This document shows positions 1 through 7,098 of a stretch of 64,000 bases of DNA, one piece after another (position 1 is the stretch's first letter; every line of letters starts with the position of its first letter). Below the pieces are notes generated by a model. That model was not told where the DNA came from and searched no databases. It saw only the letters and a list, made by a program, of their open reading frames with translations. The position numbers and the translations under genes are program-made. The DNA is taken from contig NZ_OY762512.1 in the NCBI RefSeq assembly GCF_963665995.1, forward strand, positions 372,001-436,000, read 5' to 3'. Source of the stretch: Pleurocapsa sp. FMAR1 (GTDB lineage: Bacteria; Cyanobacteriota; Cyanobacteriia; Cyanobacteriales; Xenococcaceae).

Positions 1-321
1 CTCTGGGTTAAGTTTCGCTAATTTTTCTAAAGGAGCGATCGCCCCAGGAATATCTTTTTGCTGTAATTTAATTTTTAACAAGCCACTTAAAGCAGTGTTG
101 TTATCAGGTTCTCTTTCCAAGACTTTTTGATAGCCAGAAGCTTCGGCTTCTAGCTTGGCTAATTCTTGCTGAGAAAGTACAACCACCTCACTGTTAGGGT
201 TTTTAGCAAACTGTGTACCTTCGACAACGCTTCCTACCAAAGGAAGAGCCGAAACAGTGATCAGGGAAAACAACATTACCCCCAAAACTAAATAAATCCA
301 GCTACTACGCTTTTTTTTCAT
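1..321 (-). CDS. TPR-repeat membrane-anchored protein (N-terminal part)
   Basis: The gene starts with ATG at 321 and runs off the left edge, so only the first 107 residues are visible. Residues 1-7 are basic (MKKKRSS), followed by one hydrophobic segment at about 8-28 that should act as a membrane anchor or uncleaved signal. From about residue 55 the sequence has the helix pattern of tetratricopeptide repeats (GYQKVLEREPDNNTALSGL, then a second repeat with LEKLAKLNPE). TPR proteins are protein-protein interaction scaffolds; no specific partner is evident. Short cyanobacterial TPR proteins with one N-terminal helix are common. The family call is firm, the role is unknown. Confidence 0.7.
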   Translation of the reverse strand, partial: MKKKRSSWIYLVLGVMLFSLITVSALPLVGSVVEGTQFAKNPNSEVVVLSQQELAKLEAEASGYQKVLEREPDNNTALSGLLKIKLQQKDIPGAIAPLEKLAKLNPE

Positions 322-531
322 GCTCTTATCATTAAATTAAGATCGGCAGATTACACTTGACTTTTTACTATAGTCACCGTGTCGCTTCTAGTATGGTTTA
401 TCCTCAACCAGAAAGCCAATAGTATAGGCTGTATTTAGCTGATAAAAACTGCGAGTTATTCTAGCTTCCATGAGAGTATAAAATATGATCTCTCTTACTA
501 TTGAATAATATTTCTGCTATTTATTCTCTTG

Positions 532-1341
532 ATGAATTTGGCTAAAAATAATTCTCTTAAAATATCAGATCCACTTTTTACTGCTGCCAATCAATCTGCC
601 GAGTCAATCATGTTTAATCAATCTCAAGATTCTGCCTCACCTACTCCCTCCGCTCAATCTAGTCCCGAAAGACATCAACCAATTCCACCTCCTTCCCATC
701 CTCGACAGTATCGGGCTATTGGCTTGATTCAAGCTAAGTATCAGCAAAGTGCAGAACAAATGACTCAAGGTACTTTGATCACCACAGACGGAGCCCAAAT
801 CGAGGCTGTTCTATTAGGTCGGCTAATTAGCCTGATTAAAAATCATCTTGATTTAGAAAAAGAGCATTTGTGGGTGGTTTATCCACGGACAAAGACAAAT
901 GAAGATCGCCTCCACGTGCAAATTGTCGGCGTTTGGGAACCAGAAACCCTTAGCCAAGATGGACAGGCAGTAATAGCTGGTGAAGAAGCCGAACATGGTT
1001 ATTTTTCGATTAGGGGCGAGGTAATTTTTTACTCAACTGAAGAAAACCACGTAATTGTGAAGATTAAGCAGTTTCCTCGCAAGGAAGGAGAAAAGCCTAA
1101 GTTCTTTAAACTCAAATTACAGGGTATTCCAGGAGACAGACCCTTAAAGCGTTTTTGGGATTTAAAAGTTCGTTTGGAACAAGAAAATTTAATTATTGAA
1201 TCAGGAACAGATTTAGGCTTTGCTCAAAAACGCAAACCACAATTCAAAAAAGACCCCAAAAAGATTCAACTCAAGTCCTCTAGAGTAAGTAAGCCTAATC
1301 CTACCGCCCGTCCTAAACCAAAGAAAAGAGATGAAGGGTAA
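532..1341 (+). CDS. conserved hypothetical protein with basic C-terminal tail
   Basis: This 269-residue soluble protein is not assigned to a named family. The first 60 residues are Ser/Pro/Gln rich and low in complexity. The middle (about 60-215) looks like a folded beta-rich domain, containing YRAIGLIQAKYQ, a LWVVYPRTK strand and a GEVIFYSTEENHVIVKI strand. The last 45 residues are strongly basic (KRKPQFKKDPKK, then RPKPKKRDEG), which suggests nucleic-acid or ribosome contact (inference). ATG at 532 is chosen, but ATG at 610 (MFNQSQDS) would remove only low-complexity sequence and is equally possible; neither has a good Shine-Dalgarno sequence. No operon partner: the next gene is convergent. 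Confidence 0.6.
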   Translation: MNLAKNNSLKISDPLFTAANQSAESIMFNQSQDSASPTPSAQSSPERHQPIPPPSHPRQYRAIGLIQAKYQQSAEQMTQGTLITTDGAQIEAVLLGRLISLIKNHLDLEKEHLWVVYPRTKTNEDRLHVQIVGVWEPETLSQDGQAVIAGEEAEHGYFSIRGEVIFYSTEENHVIVKIKQFPRKEGEKPKFFKLKLQGIPGDRPLKRFWDLKVRLEQENLIIESGTDLGFAQKRKPQFKKDPKKIQLKSSRVSKPNPTARPKPKKRDEG

Positions 1342-1420
1342 TCAATAAACAATTTGACAAACTGGCGCGTTCGTTTCCTTGCGCCTGGCATTGACGCGAA
1401 ATCGCTCGTCAATTAATAGA

Positions 1421-2626
1421 TTACTCCAAGGAGATAATCGATCTATTGGTGTCTTGAGGTACAAAAGTGCGATCGCTTGGCAAAGCAGCAACAGGCTCGG
1501 TTAAGGTGAACTTGCCTGTTTCGATCCACTGCTTTAATTCTAAGGCTACTTGGCGCGATCGATATTTGCTAGCTAGCGGGGCAGTTCTAACTAATTTGCC
1601 CTCAATAGTCAGATGCCCTTTTTGTAGTTGCTCATAGCTAACTAACCCAAAGGTGGGTCGAACTCGGCGGGGAATAGAGAAATCAATTACTGGGGCAACA
1701 ACGTCTTGCTCACCCACGGCGCAGTTTTGAATCACTTCTTCTTTGATTACTGGTAATGCTACTCCTACTCCTAACATCAAAGAGGGACCATAGTTTTTAA
1801 AATAGCAGCCCCTTACCCAGTTAGCATTCATTTGTTTGGCATCGCCAATTAACGCTACAGTCGCAGCAGGACCGATAGGAGTACGGTTGGCAAGACGTTT
1901 TTGTAAAGGGAAATGTTGCGTACCCTCCCAGGCTATATAGCCAATACCACCCCCCAGAAAGATTTTGCTACCGATACCGACTAAATTTAGATCTGGATCG
2001 TTTAGTAAGGGAGAAATTGCTCCAGGGTTGGAATATACCGCATTACCTAATCTGGGTTGCAATTGTCCTAAATAAGTATATAAAGTGCGATCGCCACCGT
2101 TTACGCCCACAATAAAGTTTTGATAGAGATTGCGGGGATTAAATAGATAAAATTGATTAATGCTGTCTTTGGTAATCGTATTTTCCCAAACTGCCCTGGG
2201 ATAACAGTCAGTCTTTTGCCCGATCGCCTTTAGCTGAATTGATTTACCTGCAATCAGATCCTCAATTACATGACCTCCGCCTCTTTCCCAGCCTACTCCT
2301 TCTCGAAGATTAGGGTCAGTCTCACTGAGATTATAATCAGCCATGGCAGTAGCCCCTAAATAGAGATCTACCGCCCCAAAGCCAGCATAAGCAGCTATAT
2401 TATCTAGCCAACACTGACGGATTTTGATTGGCGGATCGGTATGCCCCAGATTAATAATTGCCCCAGAAGACTCCATCGGCTCAAATGTCCCTGTGGTGAC
2501 AACATCAACTTGTTGAAAAACTTTAGTGACCCCAAGCTTGGCTACTTTCGCTTTAACTTCTTCTACTGTCCAAGCAACAACTTGACCACGGCTAATTTTG
2601 TCGTTAATTTCAGCGATCGTCCGCAT
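1421..2626 (-). CDS. homocysteine biosynthesis (DUF39/HcyBio) family protein
   Basis: The 401-residue product matches the HcyBio family, formerly DUF39, along its full length: an N-terminal TIAEINDKI start, a VTTGTFEPMESSGAIIN stretch, the glycine-rich GVGWERGGGHVIEDLI segment, and GIGSKIFLGGGIGYIAWEGTQH further on. In methanogens this family is implicated in making homocysteine from aspartate semialdehyde and a sulfur donor; in cyanobacteria the role is not settled. No CBS or ferredoxin domain is fused, unlike many archaeal members. ATG at 2626 starts the conserved region immediately. It is a stand-alone gene, separated from the permease downstream by a repeat hairpin. Confidence 0.8.
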   Translation of the reverse strand: MRTIAEINDKISRGQVVAWTVEEVKAKVAKLGVTKVFQQVDVVTTGTFEPMESSGAIINLGHTDPPIKIRQCWLDNIAAYAGFGAVDLYLGATAMADYNLSETDPNLREGVGWERGGGHVIEDLIAGKSIQLKAIGQKTDCYPRAVWENTITKDSINQFYLFNPRNLYQNFIVGVNGGDRTLYTYLGQLQPRLGNAVYSNPGAISPLLNDPDLNLVGIGSKIFLGGGIGYIAWEGTQHFPLQKRLANRTPIGPAATVALIGDAKQMNANWVRGCYFKNYGPSLMLGVGVALPVIKEEVIQNCAVGEQDVVAPVIDFSIPRRVRPTFGLVSYEQLQKGHLTIEGKLVRTAPLASKYRSRQVALELKQWIETGKFTLTEPVAALPSDRTFVPQDTNRSIISLE

Positions 2627-2654
2627 TGTTATTCAATTATCAATTACTAATGTA

Positions 2655-2731
2655 CGGGCGAACGGTGAGGTAGCACGGTCTTGTTGATTTCCAACAAAGA
2701 GCGACTACCGAACCCTAAGGGCCGTTCGCCC
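2655..2731. repeat. inverted repeat (GGGCGAACGG ... CCGTTCGCCC)
   Basis: Perfect 10-bp arms at 2655-2664 and 2722-2731 enclose about 57 bp. The arms resemble the ends of small non-autonomous elements that are widespread in cyanobacteria (GGGGCGAACGGCCGTTCGCCCC type). It fills the gap between two minus-strand genes and could also act as an RNA hairpin between them. Confidence 0.55.
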
Positions 2732-2739
2732 CTAACTAA

Positions 2740-3831
2740 TTATTCTTCCTCATTTACTTTAACTACTTCGATTTTTGGTTGCTCTTTTATTCTTCTATGT
2801 CCTGGAAATGGATAATTCCAATTATCTAATACATCTTTGATGATTATTTCTTTAAACCAGATTTGACCAACAACCGTTAGAGGTAATGAGAGAAATAAGC
2901 CTAAAAAGCCGAAGAAGGTGGCAAAAAATACTTGAGATACTAAAGTAACAGCAGGTAAAAGAGATACCTGTTGTGCCATGACAATCGGGGTCAAAACATT
3001 GCTTTCAAGCTGTTGGATAATTATATAAAGAATTAAAACTGCTAAAGATTTCCAGGGTGCTTCAATTAAGGCGATCGCCATCGGTGACATTACGCTCAAA
3101 GTAGGACCAATATTAGGTATAAAGGTCATCACCCCAGCCAACATTGCTTGGGATAAAGCCAAGGGAATGCCTAGCACTAACAAGCCGATAAAACTCAGGA
3201 CAGCAATGACCACCATATTAAAGAGAATTCCCACCAGCCAACCTTCTAAACCTTTGGTACAAAGATCCAAAATCTCCCCAACCCGCCGACGATAAAAAGA
3301 CGGAAAAAGCCTAATAAATCCTTGACGATAGGAATTTGGATCTGCCAGCAGCATTAGAGTAATTGCTAGCAACAGTAAAATACCTAGCAAAACTCCCAAG
3401 GAACTATAAAAAACCGTCAATCCACCACCCAAAAATTGCCGAATCAGAGGCTGTATTTGTTTATTTAATTCGTCTGTATTTGGTAAAAAATCAATTATTC
3501 TGGGGTCAAGTCGCTCTGATAGTAGATTGATCCAGGTATCTAATTTTCCTATTCCCTTGGGTATTAAGTTTCCTAAAGCCTGAAACTGATCGATAAAAGG
3601 AGGAACAACAATCCAGATACAGCCAGCAGCCACAAAAATCAAAGCCAGCACAGAAATCAAAACTGCATTACTTCTCTTGATGCCTCGCTTTTGAATGCTT
3701 TTGACCAGAATATTAAGCGAGGTAGCCAAAACAATCGCGGTAAATAGCAATAGTAATAGCTGCTTAATCTGCCATAAAACATACAAAGAAATGAAAAAAA
3801 CAATTAGACCGATCCAAGTGCCAAAATTCAC
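2740..3831 (-). CDS. AI-2E family (PerM) transporter
   Basis: This is a polytopic membrane protein of the AI-2E/PerM family, with the usual pattern: two N-terminal helices (LIVFFISLYVLWQIKQLLLLL), a long soluble insert (about 100-170 of the chosen product), then a cluster of helices ending in GFLGLFLSLPLTVVGQIW. Members export small molecules; the substrate cannot be predicted. The open frame extends upstream to a TTG at 3960, but the extra 43 residues are hydrophilic and unlike the family. GTG at 3831 is chosen because a GGAG at 3841-3844 lies nine bases upstream and the product (363 residues) then begins VNFGTWIGLIV, as relatives do. The small membrane gene upstream is in the same direction. 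Confidence 0.8.
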   Translation of the reverse strand: MNFGTWIGLIVFFISLYVLWQIKQLLLLLFTAIVLATSLNILVKSIQKRGIKRSNAVLISVLALIFVAAGCIWIVVPPFIDQFQALGNLIPKGIGKLDTWINLLSERLDPRIIDFLPNTDELNKQIQPLIRQFLGGGLTVFYSSLGVLLGILLLLAITLMLLADPNSYRQGFIRLFPSFYRRRVGEILDLCTKGLEGWLVGILFNMVVIAVLSFIGLLVLGIPLALSQAMLAGVMTFIPNIGPTLSVMSPMAIALIEAPWKSLAVLILYIIIQQLESNVLTPIVMAQQVSLLPAVTLVSQVFFATFFGFLGLFLSLPLTVVGQIWFKEIIIKDVLDNWNYPFPGHRRIKEQPKIEVVKVNEEE

Positions 3832-3966
3832 CTTGAAAATCTCCTTAGAGAAAGATGCTGGATATAAATTTGGTCTATAGGCTAACCTGCTTTCCGAATT
3901 TTGCGATTTTATTTTATTGAATATTAATTTACCAAAGTAATTTTTTCTTTTGGTATACAAGCAAAG

Positions 3967-4167
3967 CTAATCTGCATTAGACATGAATTTTCGGTAATAT
4001 TGCCGACCTAAAATTAAGCCGATGACCACTGAAGGTAGCAAAACAATAATGATAGCAGTGAGGTTTGTCCCCTGGATAGGTAGCTGCTGACCTCCATACT
4101 TAATCAAGAAAGATAGTCCAGCCGAGAGCAATAATATTTTAAAAATAAAGCCTATTTGAGTATTCAT
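3967..4167 (-). CDS. small two-helix membrane protein
   Basis: A 66-residue protein with two predicted membrane segments, about 7-25 (GFIFKILLLSAGLSFLIKY) and 36-54 (LTAIIIVLLPSVVIGLILG), and a short charged tail (RQYYRKFMSNAD). The sequence pattern is of small conserved cyanobacterial membrane proteins without assigned function. It lies directly upstream of the PerM-family gene on the same strand, so the two may be co-transcribed. The start at 4167 is the only ATG that keeps the first helix. Confidence 0.6.
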   Translation of the reverse strand: MNTQIGFIFKILLLSAGLSFLIKYGGQQLPIQGTNLTAIIIVLLPSVVIGLILGRQYYRKFMSNAD

Positions 4168-4229
4168 GTAGCTTTAAGAGTATGAGAATGAAAGCTGCTG
4201 CCACGGAATAATCATATATCTTTAGGGCT

Positions 4230-4560
4230 TGTTACGGATCAGTCCGTTTAGAAGTCTGCGTCGCCTGAGCGAGAGGAATGCGCGAGTTGGCATTCCTTTA
4301 CGGGAAGCTCGCGCGTTCCCTTGCTAAGTCAGCGTTCCCGTAAAGGAGAGCTGTCCTGAGACAGTACATGCGGACAAGTCCTTTGTGCAAGACTGAGATG
4401 CGGACGAAGCGTCCTTTCTTGCTGTTCCACGCCCGTCGGTCAGAGGTCAGAAGAGTTATAGCTATTTCCAGAAAAAAGCACTTTGACGGTGAGGGACGCG
4501 GACAAAGGGCTTGCCCGCATGTTTTCCGACCCTTGCCCAATCACCGTGTTATTAATCAAA
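4230..4560. repeat. mosaic palindromic repeat region R1
   Basis: This GC-richer stretch contains no credible gene. It is a patchwork of modules that recur elsewhere in the window. The 38-base block at 4349-4386 recurs with one mismatch at 21229-21266. TCCGTTTAGAAGTC at 4243-4256 recurs inverted at 56434-56447. A CTGTTCCAC(G/A)CCCG block recurs near 21302. Local palindromes include GGAATGC...GCATTCC and an outer CGGTGA...TCACCG pair at about 4488-4547. Open frames across it are compositional artefacts. Confidence 0.7.
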
Positions 4561-4606
4561 TTTAGTATCAAATAGCTTAGACTAAAAAAGCTATCAGCTA
4601 AAAAAA

Positions 4607-4808
4607 ATAGATATAATTCTGTGTCATCAGACTGTAGATTTTGACGCTTTAGGTTCGGCAATTGGCTTGTCTCGGCTCAAATTAGGAGCAATAATTGTCC
4701 TGACTGGAGGCGCACATTCTACGGTAAAAAACTTTCTGGCACTATGCACTACATCGAGATGAATTTGACTTTGCCGAAATGCGAAGTATAAATAGTAAGG
4801 CGATCGCC
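4607..4808 (+). pseudogene. N-terminal fragment of DHH-type A-adding tRNA nucleotidyltransferase
   Basis: Translation from 4607 gives [19 protein letters not shown] and then [17 protein letters not shown], which matches the DHH phosphoesterase N-terminus of the large cyanobacterial tRNA nucleotidyltransferase/poly(A) polymerase-type proteins (DFDALG motif). Three lesions are visible. The start codon position holds ATA. A 7-bp near-duplication (GGCACTA/TGCACTA at about 4739-4751) shifts the frame, after which [18 protein letters not shown] continues from 4752. All homology then stops just before the transposase fragment at 4825. It is a dead fragment, probably left by insertion and deletion; a functional copy is expected elsewhere in the genome. 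Confidence 0.75.
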
Positions 4809-4824
4809 AATAAAGAAGAAGACA

Positions 4825-5163
4825 ATGCCTGCTCCATACAGTTACGATTTGAGAGAAAAAGCGATAAATGCAGTTAAAAGAGGTGAAAAGAAAATAGTTG
4901 TTTGTCGATTAATGAAAATTAGCCGCAATACTTTAGACCTCTGGTTGCGAAGAGAACGAGAAACAGGAGACTTCCAAGCGATTATTCAGCTTTTGAGTAG
5001 AGACAATCGGAAAATTCAAGATTTAAATAGATTTAGACAATTTGTGAAGCAACATCAAGATAAAACCCAACAGAAAATAGCAGAACTATGGGGAGAGAAA
5101 CTGACACAGCAAAATGTAAGTGATGGAATAAAAAAATTGAGTATAACCAGAAAAAAGTGGTCA
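4825..5163 (+). pseudogene. IS630-type transposase, N-terminal fragment
   Basis: The 113 residues from ATG 4825 are the helix-turn-helix DNA-binding half of an IS630/Tc1-mariner transposase: MPAPYSYDLREKAINAVKRG, a recognition-helix region CRLMKISRNTLDLWLRRE, then a second winged-helix-like part. Homology ends at ITRKKW, where relatives continue with the DDE catalytic domain. From 5165 the DNA is instead mosaic repeat R2, so the catalytic half is missing and the protein cannot transpose. The open frame that continues to 5349 reads through repeat DNA and is not protein sequence. It sits directly behind the tRNA nucleotidyltransferase fragment. Confidence 0.8.
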
Positions 5164-5164
5164 T

Positions 5165-5500
5165 ACCCCCTTCGGGTTCGTGCCTTTGCTCAAGTCGGGG
5201 AAGCCTTTCGGCACTTTGACGGGCGGTATAAACGTCGCAGCAAAGCTACGACGACACGCCCTCCTCAACGGGTCACAGACCCGCAACGCAAGTGCCTCAC
5301 CAACGCAACTGCTTCACCGCGTCGCCGCTACTGCGCAAGGGAACGCTGACCAAGACAAACTAGATGCGGACAAGCGCGAAAAGAGGAAAGACCCCCGCTC
5401 CAGGGAATGTTCACCAAGACAAGCTGCTTCGCAAGCAGCATTTCCGTGCAGCAAAGACCACACTTCATCGCTTTTTTCCTGGCAGCATAGGCGCGACGTT
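5165..5500. repeat. mosaic palindromic repeat region R2
   Basis: This replaces the catalytic half of the transposase. A 25-base module at 5263-5287 (CTCAACGGG...CCCGCAACG) matches the modules at 56338-56362 and, inverted, at 38856-38880. The following stretch at 5301-5350 (GCAACTGCTTCACCGCGTCG, then GCGCAAGGGAACGC) is nearly the same as 56357-56404. Tiny palindromes are present, such as CGTCG..CGACG near 5232-5252 and GCTGCTTCGCAAGCAGC at about 5421-5437. No protein-coding capacity is supported. Confidence 0.7.
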
Positions 5501-5505
5501 TAGCA

Positions 5506-5652
5506 TTAACTTTGCTCTTGTTTCTCAGACGACCGCGTTTTAATCCGACAGTTATGACCAACATAGCATTCAGGGTGCTTTTCCTTTGCCTCATCCTCAG
5601 TGCGATAATTTTTGGCACAGTAAACACATTTAAGATTAGCTTTTCTTCTCAT
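5506..5652 (-). CDS. 48-residue cysteine-rich small protein coupled to YhaV toxin gene
   Basis: ATG at 5652 overlaps the TGA of the YhaV reading frame (TGATG), the classic arrangement for translational coupling. The 48 residues are basic and hold CVYC, then HPECYVGHNC, i.e. four Cys and two His with zinc-ribbon-like spacing, ending KTRSSEKQEQS. The frame is intact although both genes upstream in the operon are broken. Function is unknown. It may be a third component of the toxin-antitoxin operon, a zinc-binding regulator, or an unrelated passenger. The repeat region R2 begins just after its stop codon. I do not recognise the family with certainty. Confidence 0.5.
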   Translation of the reverse strand: MRRKANLKCVYCAKNYRTEDEAKEKHPECYVGHNCRIKTRSSEKQEQS

Positions 5653-5711
5653 CAATCAGACTCAATAATGTCTTTTAAGTCAAGGGGAAATTGACCCTTA
5701 TTAACCATTTT

Positions 5712-5759
5712 GGCAGTGGGTGTCGCGGAATTTATTTCCGCTTGACCAACCACTGCGTT
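5712..5759. repeat. 48-bp palindromic insertion inside the YhaV gene
   Basis: Outer arms GCAGTGG (5713-5719) and CCACTGC (5750-5756) enclose inner arms GCGGAA (5725-5730) and TTCCGC (5736-5741), so the block can form a nested cruciform. It adds 16 codons in frame between RVFA and KMVNKG of the toxin. Confidence 0.65.
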
Positions 5760-5800
5760 GGCGAATACACGATAACAATCTTTCTTATCCCCCTTTTCCT

Positions 5801-5857
5801 CGCGCAAGGAAATGCTTTTTGATGTTGAACCATGCGCGGGGATCGCTCTTCTTTCCT
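5801..5857. repeat. 57-bp insertion inside the YhaV gene
   Basis: The block is flanked by TTTCCT at 5795-5800 and 5852-5857 (AGGAAA in the gene direction), as a short target duplication would look. It separates FPRKE from GDKKDCYRVF. It contains CGCGCAAGGAAA and CATGCGCGGGG, resembling pieces of the other repeat regions. Confidence 0.55.
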
Positions 5858-6170
5858 GGGAAATCCTAGCCAAAGAATAATTATTACCTGTTGCTGGGGA
5901 AATACTTTAAAGAAGAGTCGGTAACGACTAGGCAGTCCCATTTTTTTAAGACGACTATACTTATCTAAGGGTTTTTTCAAAGCAAAGTATGAAGCCAGAG
6001 GGTCAGTCGGTATTTTTTCTTTAATCCCAACAGTAAAAGCTTTAAACAATTTAACCTGGGGATGCCGAACAAAATCTGATTGAGACAGACGTGAGCGTAG
6101 AGACTTTACCGAATTGAGTAATTGCTGCCACTGCCGATTGAATACAGGATGAAACAAGATAGTCCACCCA

Positions 6171-6504
6171 TTAATCTTCATCGATAATCTCCCCAACTAA
6201 TAATTCATTTGCCGACTGGCTCATTTTGGAAGTATAGGCAATAAGAGACTCAGGTTCTTCAACGGCAGACTTCATTAAAAAGTCTAGAAACAAACTCATT
6301 ATCACATCATCACTTTCTTTCTCTGTTTTCTCAACAGGATTCAGACGAACCAATTAAGGTATTCTCATCTAAAACTTCAACATGACCGCTAGCACCAACT
6401 AATTCAGGATGATCTCTGGAGAAAGCGCGAGGTAAGCGATATCCATCTTGATTGCCAATCTTGGCAGGAGAGACTGGGTAATTGTTGTTTTAATCCTTAG
6501 ACAT
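6171..6504 (-). pseudogene. prlF: PrlF-type antitoxin of the YhaV module, broken
   Basis: ATG at 6504 begins MSKD, followed at once by an in-frame TAA (6490-6492). The same frame then reads NNNYPVSPAKIGNQDGYRLP and continues with an AbrB-like swapped-hairpin pattern (FSRDHPELVGASGHVEVLDE). At about 6352-6356 an extra base moves the frame to VRLNPVEKTEKESDDVIMSL and then SLFLDFLMKSAVEEPESLI, the C-terminal toxin-binding part, ending at 6171. Gene order (antitoxin then toxin with an 11-base overlap) is that of PrlF-YhaV. Two lesions make the antitoxin non-functional, consistent with the toxin also being broken. Confidence 0.7.
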
Positions 6505-6753
6505 TGAATAAAAGTGGCTTTGACGATGTTATTATGATGTTGTTAGTTGACTCATAAATTGAAAATTTACGAACTGATCGATCCACAAGTTGAAAAAATT
6601 TAACGATTCAATTAATTATGCTTGAACCCTGTATTTTAATTGATTCTGGCTACGAACTCTTTATCTTGTGCGGTGCAATATAAAGAATCTGTCAGTTATT
6701 TTTGCGATACACTTCAAGCTACTGGATTATTTATTTAGCAAAGAGAAAACTGC
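6505..6753 (+). other. AT-rich leader of the cold-shock gene
   Basis: No gene is seen here. The 249 bases upstream of the cold-shock ORF are AT rich. A long 5' leader would fit the post-transcriptional control known for cold-shock genes in other bacteria, but no specific fold is claimed. Confidence 0.3.
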
Positions 6754-6957
6754 ATGAGTACAGGTACTGTAAAGTTCTTTAATGACGAGAAAGGCTTTGG
6801 TTTTATACTTCAAGATGACGGAGGCAAAGATCTTTTTGTTCATGCCACCGAAATTCAAGGCGATCGCAATACTACTCTCAATGAGGGACAGAAAGTGGAA
6901 TATGAAGTTGGACAAGGCAAGAAAGGACCTTGTGCGGTAAACGTTATTCCAAATTGA
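6754..6957 (+). CDS. cold-shock domain protein (CspA family)
   Basis: This 67-residue single-domain protein carries both RNA-binding motifs of the cold-shock fold: RNP1 as KGFGFI (residues 13-18) and RNP2 as DLFVHAT (26-32). It begins [18 protein letters not shown] and ends [10 protein letters not shown]. Proteins of this family bind single-stranded RNA and DNA and melt secondary structure in the cytoplasm. Length is normal. AAAGAGAAAACTGC precedes the ATG as a weak ribosome site. A stem-loop follows the stop, so it is probably monocistronic. Confidence 0.93.
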   Translation: MSTGTVKFFNDEKGFGFILQDDGGKDLFVHATEIQGDRNTTLNEGQKVEYEVGQGKKGPCAVNVIPN

Positions 6958-6983
6958 TCTTATTTGCCAAGAGTGATATTTCG

Positions 6984-7017
6984 AGTCTGTTTGATAGAAA
7001 CTAACATCAAACAGGCT
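6984..7017 (+). terminator. stem-loop after the cold-shock gene
   Basis: Arms AGTCTGTTTGAT (6984-6995) and ATCAAACAGGCT (7006-7017) pair over 12 bp with one G-T wobble and a 10-base loop. The T-run that follows is weak (TTGACTATTT), so termination may be partial. Confidence 0.5.
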
Positions 7018-7028
7018 TGACTATTTAG

Positions 7029-7071
7029 AGCGACTGCTTAGAAAAGCGATCGCTCTCCTAATGCAGTCGCT
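7029..7071. terminator. hairpin between the cold-shock and phosphoesterase genes
   Basis: AGCGACTGC (7029-7037) pairs with GCAGTCGCT (7063-7071), followed by TTTCT on the plus strand. The gene at 7099 ends just to the right on the other strand, so this could be a shared bidirectional terminator. A HIP1 site sits in the loop. Confidence 0.45.
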
Positions 7072-7098
7072 TTTCTGAGCAAAATGTCTTAATTTGAT

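Larger units (their letters stand above)
5652..6181 (-). pseudogene. yhaV: YhaV-family toxin (RNase), disrupted by two repeat insertions
   Basis: ATG at 6181 opens a YhaV-type ribosome-dependent mRNA interferase: INGWTILFHPVF, then DFVRHPQVKLFKAFTVGIKE, PTDPLASYFALKKPL, SRYRLFFKV and VIIILWLGFPRKE. After FPRKE a 57-base block (5801-5857, bounded by AGGAAA on both sides) plus a one-base shift breaks the frame. The family sequence resumes as GDKKDCYRVFA, is interrupted again in frame by a 48-base palindromic block (about 5712-5759), then finishes KMVNKGQFPLDLKDIIESD. The start overlaps the antitoxin stop by 11 bases. As it stands the protein would lose its last conserved strand and is probably inactive. 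Confidence 0.8.

Noticed and set aside
3832-3960. 43-residue N-terminal extension of the PerM-family protein
   Set aside because: Hydrophilic, unlike the family, starts with TTG, and a GTG with a GGAG site lies at the family start.
4298-4661. Open frames on both strands across the 4.3-kb repeat
   Set aside because: They consist of shuffled repeat modules with no domain pattern; the same modules recur in all frames at other loci.
5163-5627. Apparent proteins continuing the transposase or lying opposite to it
   Set aside because: The sequence is repeat R2 and shadow frames of the small Cys-rich ORF; arginine and proline content is compositional.
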